Below the pieces are notes generated by a model. That model was given only the letters and a program-made list of their open reading frames with translations, was not told the origin of the DNA and made no database searches. From contig CALIKS010000065.1 in assembly GCA_938017985.1 (NCBI GenBank), forward strand, positions 1 through 39,786: 39,786 bases of DNA, read 5' to 3'. Positions 16,948 through 23,321 of this stretch are shown one piece after another (position 1 is the first letter of the stretch; each line of letters begins with the position of its first letter). This stretch comes from an uncultured archaeon (GTDB taxonomy: Archaea; Thermoproteota; Nitrososphaeria_A; Caldarchaeales; Calditenuaceae). The position numbers and the translations under genes are program-made.

Positions 16948-17214
16948 ATGCCACTGGCTAAAAACCCTAGGGTAGGTTTGAAGATAAGAATAGTTCCGGC
17001 TGTTGGTGGGGGTCCACCCATCGAGCTAGACGTTCCTCCTACTGCCAGCATCGGCGCCATAAAGATGCGGATATGCGCGATGAAGAAGCTTAGACCAGAC
17101 GATACAAGATTAACGTATAAAGGCCGAGCACTAAATGATACTGAAACACTCTCTTCGGCAGGAGTTGCTGAGGGCGATAAACTAGTACTAATCACAAGAA
17201 CAGTAGGTGGTTAG
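16948..17214 (+). CDS. Ubiquitin-like modifier protein (Ubl), mature GG C-terminus
   Basis: An 88-aa beta-grasp protein closely resembling eukaryotic ubiquitin. It has a strand-turn-strand KIRIVPAVGG...PPIELDVPP, a helix SIGAIKMRICAMKKL, then PDDTRLTYKGRALNDTETL and the last strand EGDKLVLITRTVGG. It stops directly after Gly-Gly, so no C-terminal processing is needed. The in-frame ATG 16948 overlaps a TATA-like TTTTTATATG (16941-16950). TTG 16978 would give a 78-aa protein starting (M)KIRIV, aligning with ubiquitin MQIFV, and lies about 30 nt from that TATA. The true start may therefore be 16978. The E2 ATG follows 2 nt after the stop. Confidence 0.93.
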   Translation: MPLAKNPRVGLKIRIVPAVGGGPPIELDVPPTASIGAIKMRICAMKKLRPDDTRLTYKGRALNDTETLSSAGVAEGDKLVLITRTVGG

Positions 17215-17216
17215 TC

Positions 17217-17711
17217 ATGGAGTCGTCGGAGGTAGGCATGCTCAGTCAATCAAAATGGGAGAAGCGACTCGCTCAGGAATACCAACTAATCAGGAATTAT
17301 GAGCCTACCTTCGACGCTGTTTATGGAGACCTGACTCACTATAAGGGAACAATAATCGGCACTGGTATTTATGAGGGCGGAGTATTCGTCGTCGAGATCT
17401 TCCTACAGAGAACATTTCCATTCACTCCTCCTCAAGTTATATGGCATACCAGAATATGGCATCCCAACTTTACTGATGAAGTGCCCGCTAGAATCTGCGA
17501 ATCAATACTGAATAAGGACTGGTATCCGAATATGCATGTTGTTTCCGTAATAGAGGCATTGAAAAATCTCTTAGCAAATCCTAATCCAGACGATCCATTG
17601 AATGCTTGGGCTGCTCATGAAATGAAGAATTGGCCCGACCGCTTCATCGCTAGAGTCAGACAATATATAAGCATCTATGCCACTCCTGAAAGCTCATCAC
17701 TATACCTATAG
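17217..17711 (+). CDS. E2 ubiquitin-conjugating-like enzyme
   Basis: A 164-aa UBC-fold protein that should accept the Ubl from E1 as a thioester and pass it to targets. The core shows an N-terminal helix (WEKRLAQEYQLIRNY), the FPFTPPQVIWHTRIWHPN segment with the HPN motif at 82-84, and the catalytic Cys94 in ARICESILNKDW. Cys94 lies 10 residues after the HPN Asn, slightly more than the 8 in typical eukaryotic E2s. The C-terminal helices LNAWAAHEMKNWPDRF are E2-like (compare the AA.. helix after ANPNPDDPLN). It sits between ubl and E1 with gaps of 2 and 4 nt. Confidence 0.95.
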   Translation: MESSEVGMLSQSKWEKRLAQEYQLIRNYEPTFDAVYGDLTHYKGTIIGTGIYEGGVFVVEIFLQRTFPFTPPQVIWHTRIWHPNFTDEVPARICESILNKDWYPNMHVVSVIEALKNLLANPNPDDPLNAWAAHEMKNWPDRFIARVRQYISIYATPESSSLYL

Positions 17712-17715
17712 GAAA

Positions 17716-18891
17716 ATGATCAAGCATCCAGATGAGAGGTATGATAGGCAGGCAAGAACGCCAGGATGGGACCAGAGCTTAATTCAATCCGGGACAGTAG
17801 TAATCGTGGGTGTCGGCGCACTCGGATGTGAAGTCGCTAAGAACTTAGTATTGATGGGAGTAGGCAAATTAATCTTGATTGATAATGATGTAGTAGAGCT
17901 AAGCAATCTAAGCAGACAAATGTTATTCACTGAGGAAGACATAGGTAGGTCTAAAAGTGAGGCTGCTGCAGAAAAGTTAAGAATTCTTAATAGATTTGTA
18001 GAATTAATTCATTATAATTCTGATGTTAGGCAGCTGCCTGAAACAATTTTTGAAGAAGCAGACGTCATATGCTCCTGTCTAGATACCTGGGGAGTAAGGA
18101 GATGGCTCAATTCGCTTACAGTCTCGTTAAGAAAACCCATGGTCGACGGCAGCATTGAGGGATTTTATGGAAATATACAAGTAGTAATTCCAGGAAAGAC
18201 GGCTTGTCTTGAGTGCCATGGCGAAAATTTAATATCTAAAGAGGAGAGACTCGCAGAGTGTACGCTTCGTAGAAGAACGCCTCATGAATTAGTAAAGGAT
18301 CTCCAAGATCAAGGAATCAATATCAGCATGGAAGTCGCTAATGAGCTCTTCAAGCTAAATATAAAGACTGTATACGACCTTAAATATAGCAGGCTAGAAA
18401 GTATCGCATACGGGCTGCAACCAGGTCTGAGAGAGCTAATCTTGGAATTAAGGGATAGGCTTAAGCCTAAATCTCCTGCTATTCAGAGTGTGTCTGCCAC
18501 AATTGCTGGACTAATGACTACACAAGTCATCAAGCTACTACATAGGGGAAAACTCGGCCAGCCCATTACTGGCTTATTCGTCTACGACGCCCTACACTCT
18601 AGACTCACAAGAGTTAAACTGCTAAGGATGAATGAATGCGTAGTCTGTGGCGACATGGAAGAACAAATACCATCAATCAATATACATCAAGGATGGACAG
18701 TACAGACACTCAAGGAGATAATCGCGTTGAGATATAGTTTCCCAGACCCAGAGATTCTCTTCGGTACAAAAAGACTCAGTGATGACCAAATAATAAGTGA
18801 TACAGGAATTAAGGACGAAGACATAATATACGTCTCGACGAGCAGAAGACACATGCCACTACCGCTAAAAATAAGGCTAACAGCAGAGTAG
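17716..18891 (+). CDS. E1-like activating enzyme with C-terminal ubiquitin-like domain
   Basis: A single-adenylation-domain E1 (391 aa from ATG 17716). Another in-frame ATG at 17677 would add 13 aa but overlap E2, whereas 17716 lies 4 nt after the E2 stop. Residue numbers here count from 17716. The ATP site is VVIVGVGALGCEV, with LIDNDVVELSNLSRQ including the arginine finger. A zinc site is formed by Cys164/Cys167 (CLEC) and Cys308/Cys311 (CVVC). The catalytic cysteine is probably Cys182 in AECTLRRRTP, matching the CTLKNFP/CTIASMP loop of eukaryotic E1s. Residues about 320-377 then resemble ubiquitin itself (LFGTKRLSDDQIISDTGI), where eukaryotic E1s have a ubiquitin-fold domain for E2 docking. 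It ends without GG. Confidence 0.95.
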   Translation: MIKHPDERYDRQARTPGWDQSLIQSGTVVIVGVGALGCEVAKNLVLMGVGKLILIDNDVVELSNLSRQMLFTEEDIGRSKSEAAAEKLRILNRFVELIHYNSDVRQLPETIFEEADVICSCLDTWGVRRWLNSLTVSLRKPMVDGSIEGFYGNIQVVIPGKTACLECHGENLISKEERLAECTLRRRTPHELVKDLQDQGINISMEVANELFKLNIKTVYDLKYSRLESIAYGLQPGLRELILELRDRLKPKSPAIQSVSATIAGLMTTQVIKLLHRGKLGQPITGLFVYDALHSRLTRVKLLRMNECVVCGDMEEQIPSINIHQGWTVQTLKEIIALRYSFPDPEILFGTKRLSDDQIISDTGIKDEDIIYVSTSRRHMPLPLKIRLTAE

Positions 18892-18935
18892 CAAAAAGCA
18901 ATAAAAATATAAATGAACCAAAACATTACTTATAA

Positions 18936-18996
18936 TCGCAATGATGTGTCTGGCCAGACTGACCCCATGAAGAAGATCTTGAGCGCTGAGCAAACA
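18936..18996 (+). ncRNA. Candidate C/D-box sRNA
   Basis: Archaeal C/D geometry is visible. The elements are box C ATGATGT at 18941-18947 (last base off consensus), an 11-nt guide, D' CTGA at 18959-18962, a 4-nt spacer, C' ATGAAGA at 18967-18973, a 12-nt guide, and box D CTGA at 18986-18989. An AAATATAAATG TATA at about 18904-18913 would start RNA near 18935. Against it, the terminal stem is weak, and the first guide forms a perfect 12-nt palindrome with the D' C (GTCTGGCCAGAC, 18948-18959) that might instead be an operator. Neither guide matches the 16S part in this window. Confidence 0.45.
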
Positions 18997-19053
18997 AAAA
19001 TAATAAGCGTGAATAGCAAGATTAATTAATATCTTTGTTTAATATTACCATGT

Positions 19054-20562
19054 ATGAAATCTCCACAATTTAAAGACAAGGATACTGCATCAATCGATAA
19101 GCGAAAATTATCACGCAGAACTGCACTCTCGACCTCTGCCAAAGTAGCGATAGGTGCAGTCGTAGCTATCGGTGCCGGAGTTGGTGGATATTTTGCCGGA
19201 CTTCAAGCTGCTCCCAAAGAAGTTGTAAGGACGGTGACAGTTCCGGGTGCAACTGTTACTCAACCTGGAGTAACTAGTACAGTCACAGTTGAGAGGGCCA
19301 TTGAGAGGACAGTTACTGCTCCTGAAAAAAGGCCAAAAGAAGTAAGAGTCGCAGTCTTCTCACACTACGAGGATGTTCCTAGGAAGGTTATGGCTCCATA
19401 TTTTGAGCCGAGGTTTGGAGTCCCTGTTATCTTTGAAACAGTAGTAGCTGCCGAGAGCAGAGATAAATATATTGCAGCGCACAGAGCAGGCACATCCCCA
19501 TATGACTCACTCGAACTGTGGGCGACCACTGTGCAGGAAATGGCTCATAGGGGATGGCTTGTTGACCTTACAGATTGGGTCGACAGAATGTTTGGAAAGG
19601 ATAGAGGAGCAATTGCTGAGGTATGGGAAGCTGCTACATATAAAGGGCGTATATACGCAGTACCAGACAAGATAGGATGCCCAATCCTACAATGGAATAA
19701 AGAGCTACTTAAAGAAGCAGGCCTTGATCCAGAAAGACCTTATGAGTGGTGGAGAGTAAAGAACTCCATTAATGAATTTGTAGAATACGCCAAGGCTACG
19801 ACTTACGAAAAAGGGGGAGTACAATACTGGGGATATGTTGACCAATGGGGATATGAAGTTGTGGTACAGTATTCAATATTTGTTCAAATGTTTGGAGGAA
19901 AGCTTATGGATACAACTAAGAACCAGCCATGGGGCGAGCCAGCAATGAACCAAACACCCGCAGTAGAAGCATTACAATGGATGGTTGATTTATTACATAA
20001 GCATAAGTGCATAGATCCCGCCTCGCTTACTTATAACTGGGTATTTGACTTCCTTCCCGGCTACCTACAGGGGAATGTCGCCATGGTAATCACGTGGCCT
20101 TTCGTTACTCATGTATCTGAAAATCCAGAACAATCAAAGATTGTCGGTAAGACAGGATTTGCACCTAACTTCGCTAAAGAAACATCAGCATCAGTCGATG
20201 GGACTGAATTCTTCGGCGTCTCTAAATTTGCTCCTAACGGAGTCGAGGCAGGCCTAATGTGGCTTGAACATGTAACATCGTTTGACATGCAGAGGCGTCA
20301 AGGACTCCACGGCGTCTGGGCACCGATTTATAAATCACTTTTAACAGACCCAGAAATAACAAAAACAATGTATGAAGCACCGGTAATAAGAACGTCTTAT
20401 GAGTATCCCCACAGTAACTTTTGGACGCCAGACTGGGAAAGATGGACTGATATATTAAGAAAAGAGATTCACGCCGCGCTTAGACTAGAGAAGTCACCTC
20501 AACAAGCAATGGATGACGCCGCAAAAAGAATCAAAGAGGAGCGTGAAACATATACAGAGTAG
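19054..20562 (+). CDS. ABC transporter sugar-type substrate-binding protein, membrane-anchored
   Basis: A 502-aa extracellular solute-binding protein of the MalE/UgpB type. The N-terminus has a twin-arginine-like KLSRRTALSTS followed by a hydrophobic segment (residues about 29-49), so it is probably exported and anchored. A Thr/Val-rich stalk (TVTVPGATVTQPGVTSTVTV) of about 45 residues follows, typical of TACK archaeal binding proteins. The binding domain starts near residue 96 (VRVAVFSHYEDV) and shows GRIYAVPDKIGCPILQWNKELL and the late motif GLMWLEHVTS. Two permease genes follow in the same direction. The sugar is not identifiable. Confidence 0.92.
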   Translation: MKSPQFKDKDTASIDKRKLSRRTALSTSAKVAIGAVVAIGAGVGGYFAGLQAAPKEVVRTVTVPGATVTQPGVTSTVTVERAIERTVTAPEKRPKEVRVAVFSHYEDVPRKVMAPYFEPRFGVPVIFETVVAAESRDKYIAAHRAGTSPYDSLELWATTVQEMAHRGWLVDLTDWVDRMFGKDRGAIAEVWEAATYKGRIYAVPDKIGCPILQWNKELLKEAGLDPERPYEWWRVKNSINEFVEYAKATTYEKGGVQYWGYVDQWGYEVVVQYSIFVQMFGGKLMDTTKNQPWGEPAMNQTPAVEALQWMVDLLHKHKCIDPASLTYNWVFDFLPGYLQGNVAMVITWPFVTHVSENPEQSKIVGKTGFAPNFAKETSASVDGTEFFGVSKFAPNGVEAGLMWLEHVTSFDMQRRQGLHGVWAPIYKSLLTDPEITKTMYEAPVIRTSYEYPHSNFWTPDWERWTDILRKEIHAALRLEKSPQQAMDDAAKRIKEERETYTE

Positions 20563-20622
20563 AGAAAAGAATTATTTTTAATTATTTATATTACTTAAAA
20601 CAAAATTGTTTGGTGAGAGATT

Positions 20623-21525
20623 ATGAAGAGTGGAAACCGATATTCTGATACAAAGTTAGCATTGTTATTAATGATGCCAGCGGCTTCATTGGTTATCGGT
20701 CTTTATTTTCTTCCAACATTGATTACATTCTTAATGAGTTTTCAAAAAAGAGACATCGGTGAAAATTTATTTGAAGTCATAATGAATATCCCCAATTCAA
20801 ATCTTGATAACTATATTAGATCATTCAGAGATCCAGACTGGATTGCTTCTTTTAACCAAACCCTGCTATTGATATTGATAGTAACAGGTCTAGGAATAAT
20901 AATCTCTCTCGGCATCGCAATTTTACTAAGCCAAGAGTTTAAAGGAAGAGGATTAATAAGGGCGCTTATCCTCATACCTTGGGCAGTCCCACCAATAGTT
21001 AATGGCACCACTTGGACCCTGATATATCATCCCCAAGTCGGGACGTTGAACGCTCTTCTAAACCAGATCGGGATTATCGATAGATATATAATTTGGTTTA
21101 TTGACCCACTTCTTGCGATATTCGCAGCTGGACTCGCGATTACTTGGAGATTTATACCATTCATGACCCTTTTCATACTGGCTGGATTACAAACGGTGCA
21201 AAAAGAACTTTATGAAAGTGCGATGGTTGATGGGGCTAACTTTTTTAGAAGATTTGTCCACATAACTTTTCCTGCAATAAGGCCAGTCTTATTGACAGTG
21301 ATATTTATGCAGATAATTTGGACAACAAAAGTTTTTGATGAGATCTGGGCGTTAATAAAAGGTGGAGCCGCTGGAACCACCGTCATGAACTTATGGATAT
21401 ATAGACAGGCCTTTGAGTTTCTACGTTACGGATATGGCTCTGCGCTCGCATATCTTTTGGCACTATTCACATCAGTAATCGTGGTCGCCTATTATTATTT
21501 AGTTTCTAAGAAGTCAGAGAGGTGA
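20623..21525 (+). CDS. ABC transporter permease, MalF/UgpA type
   Basis: A 300-aa inner-membrane permease with six predicted helices and the ATPase-coupling EAA-loop in the form ESAMVDGANFFRRFVHITFPAIRP. It forms the heterodimeric channel with the next gene. The start is ATG 20623, with GGTGAG 10 nt upstream as a plausible ribosome site. The TATTTATATTAC stretch at about 20583-20594 could be an internal promoter in the 60-nt gap after the binding-protein gene. No ATPase gene is in the cluster. Confidence 0.95.
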   Translation: MKSGNRYSDTKLALLLMMPAASLVIGLYFLPTLITFLMSFQKRDIGENLFEVIMNIPNSNLDNYIRSFRDPDWIASFNQTLLLILIVTGLGIIISLGIAILLSQEFKGRGLIRALILIPWAVPPIVNGTTWTLIYHPQVGTLNALLNQIGIIDRYIIWFIDPLLAIFAAGLAITWRFIPFMTLFILAGLQTVQKELYESAMVDGANFFRRFVHITFPAIRPVLLTVIFMQIIWTTKVFDEIWALIKGGAAGTTVMNLWIYRQAFEFLRYGYGSALAYLLALFTSVIVVAYYYLVSKKSER

Positions 21526-21531
21526 GAATTT

Positions 21532-22371
21532 TTGCGAATATCTAAGAGTAAATTGAATAAAATCATAATTTATGTAGCAGCAATTGCTGTGGCATTAATA
21601 ATTATGTTTCCTCTCTATACTTTATTCATGATGAGCGTAATAAGTAGGGTACAATTATTCTCCAAACCATTTAACTGGATACCCGTCACAGCCACCTTTA
21701 AGAATTACATAGAAATTCTGAAACCTGAACATCCAGTACCAGTATTCCAAGGAATTATAAACAGTTTCATAGTAGCAATATGGACAGCAATGCTTAGTCT
21801 GCTCCTCTCTAGTTTAGCAGCATACGCATTAGCTAGGCTTAGGTTCCCATATAAGGCGCATATTTTAACGTCTCTCCTATCCTTCTACATGCTTCCAGCC
21901 ATGTTATTCTTGATCCCCATATTTATTATTATGAAATATCTAAATCTACTTGATACCTATTTATCACTGGTTTTGCCCTACTCAGTATGGATAACTCCAT
22001 TTGCTACATTAATCCTCAAGGCATTTTTCGAAAGTATTCCTTCTACAGTAGAAGAAGCTGCTTGGATAGATGGATGCTCCAAATTATCAGCGCTAAGAAG
22101 AGTTATAGTGCCACTAGCGATTCCCGGACTCGTAGCAACTTTTATCTATGCCTTCATTTTGTCGTGGAATGAATTTCTGACACCTCTTATAATGACTAAT
22201 CGTACAATACTGATTACAACAGCCTTAGGAAGATACCGATCAACATATGATATCGAGATTGGACAAATGGCAGCAGCCGGTGTCTACAGTATTTTACCAG
22301 TAGTAATTTTGACAATCATATTTCAGAGATATATAATAAAGGGAATAGTCGAAGGAGCAATAAAAGGATAA
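21532..22371 (+). CDS. ABC transporter permease, MalG/UgpE type
   Basis: A 279-aa partner permease with six predicted helices. The EAA-loop is EEAAWIDGCSKLSALRRVIVPLAIPG, and the helices LLSSLAAYALARLRF and SWNEFLTPLIM are typical of the MalG group. It starts at TTG 21532, preceded by GAGGTGAG, a good ribosome-binding site ending 6 nt upstream, 6 nt after the previous stop. The C-terminus FQRYIIKGIVEGAIKG is characteristic. The operon ends here, converging on the MBL hydrolase gene. Confidence 0.95.
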   Translation: MRISKSKLNKIIIYVAAIAVALIIMFPLYTLFMMSVISRVQLFSKPFNWIPVTATFKNYIEILKPEHPVPVFQGIINSFIVAIWTAMLSLLLSSLAAYALARLRFPYKAHILTSLLSFYMLPAMLFLIPIFIIMKYLNLLDTYLSLVLPYSVWITPFATLILKAFFESIPSTVEEAAWIDGCSKLSALRRVIVPLAIPGLVATFIYAFILSWNEFLTPLIMTNRTILITTALGRYRSTYDIEIGQMAAAGVYSILPVVILTIIFQRYIIKGIVEGAIKG

Positions 22372-22375
22372 ATCC

Positions 22376-23125
22376 TTATTTCTTTAATAATAATGGCTCG
22401 TCATGCCCCGGAATAATAACTGCTGGCTTCATAGATGAGATTTTATCAAGAGCGATGTTAATTAGCTTCTTCTGCTCCTCAGAATACCAGTGTGATAGCC
22501 TCCTCTCGGTATAATCAATTCTAAGCATTGCAGTGTCTCCCAGTATAGCTACTAATCCATCAGGTGTATTTGCTATTACTGATAAACTTCCAGGAGTGTG
22601 ACCAGGCGTTTCAATAATCCTTACATCCCTCGCTATTTCCATACCTTCATAAATCGAATCTTCAATATCTAAAATTCCAAAAAATGCGTCAACATATTCC
22701 GGCCAATACACCTCTTTAGCCATTTCCAGCTCTTTTCTATGTATAATTAACTTCTTTCCCCTAAACAAAAAATTGCTCTGGTTATGGTCGTGATGAAGAT
22801 GCGTATTTACTACTATATCAATATCTTTAGGACTTAAACCACGTTTATTTAGCTCTATTTTTAAAGGACCATAAACCCCTACGTGAAAATTACCCGGGTC
22901 GACTAATATGTTTTTATCGCTTCTGATTAATACAGTATTGCAAACAGGTAAGAACCCTAAATTGGTTTCAAGCAAACTGGTCTTTTTAACATCGATGTTG
23001 AAATATTGCTCAAGCCCATCAAGTTGCGTATATCGATCATCAGTCATCATATAAATAAACGCGCCTTCATGTATACTGAACCTTAGAACCGATGACTTGA
23101 CCAAAATATCGACTCTGGTCGACAC
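22376..23125 (-). CDS. Metallo-beta-lactamase-fold hydrolase (lactonase-like)
   Basis: A 249-aa MBL-fold enzyme. The zinc motif is THLHHDH (HxHxDH), followed by TPGHTPGSLSV, LGDTAMLRI and the late IPGHDEP. The layout resembles N-acyl homoserine lactonases and related hydrolases, but substrate assignment is not possible. It starts at GTG 23125. A TATA ATATATTAG lies about 23155-23147, and the 12-bp perfect palindrome GTTACATGTAAC (23134-23145) lies between TATA and start, a plausible repressor site. It converges on the ABC operon with 4 nt between stop codons. Confidence 0.88.
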   Translation of the reverse strand: MSTRVDILVKSSVLRFSIHEGAFIYMMTDDRYTQLDGLEQYFNIDVKKTSLLETNLGFLPVCNTVLIRSDKNILVDPGNFHVGVYGPLKIELNKRGLSPKDIDIVVNTHLHHDHNQSNFLFRGKKLIIHRKELEMAKEVYWPEYVDAFFGILDIEDSIYEGMEIARDVRIIETPGHTPGSLSVIANTPDGLVAILGDTAMLRIDYTERRLSHWYSEEQKKLINIALDKISSMKPAVIIPGHDEPLLLKK

Positions 23126-23133
23126 GTCATTAT

Positions 23134-23145
23134 GTTACATGTAAC
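23134..23145. promoter_or_regulatory. Palindromic operator candidate at the MBL hydrolase promoter
   Basis: GTTACATGTAAC is a perfect 12-bp palindrome located between the minus-strand TATA (about 23155-23147) and the GTG start at 23125. This is where a repressor would block the start site. No regulator gene is adjacent. Confidence 0.4.
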
Positions 23146-23248
23146 TAATATATGAATTTAATTCAATTAACCACTAGTCAAAAACCCAACCTCTCTCTAT
23201 TCCCCATAATTTAAAGTAAATATCGTCCGTTTTCATGTTTATCTTTAT

Positions 23249-23320
23249 GCCCCGGTAGCTCAGTGGTAGAGCGGCCGCCTCGTAAGCGGCAGGTCGCGGG
23301 TTCGACCCCCGCCCGGGGCT
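23249..23320 (+). tRNA. tRNA-Thr (anticodon CGT)
   Basis: A 72-nt cloverleaf: acceptor GCCCCGG/CCGGGGC, D stem GCTC/GAGC, anticodon stem GCCGC/GCGGC with loop CTCGTAA, and T arm GCGGG-TTCGACC-CCCGC, with discriminator U as expected for archaeal tRNA-Thr. CGU reads ACG. No intron and no encoded CCA. A TATA-like AATTTAAAG lies at about 23208-23216. Its 3' end is 1 nt from the carB stop codon on the opposite strand. Confidence 0.97.
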
Positions 23321-23321
23321 A

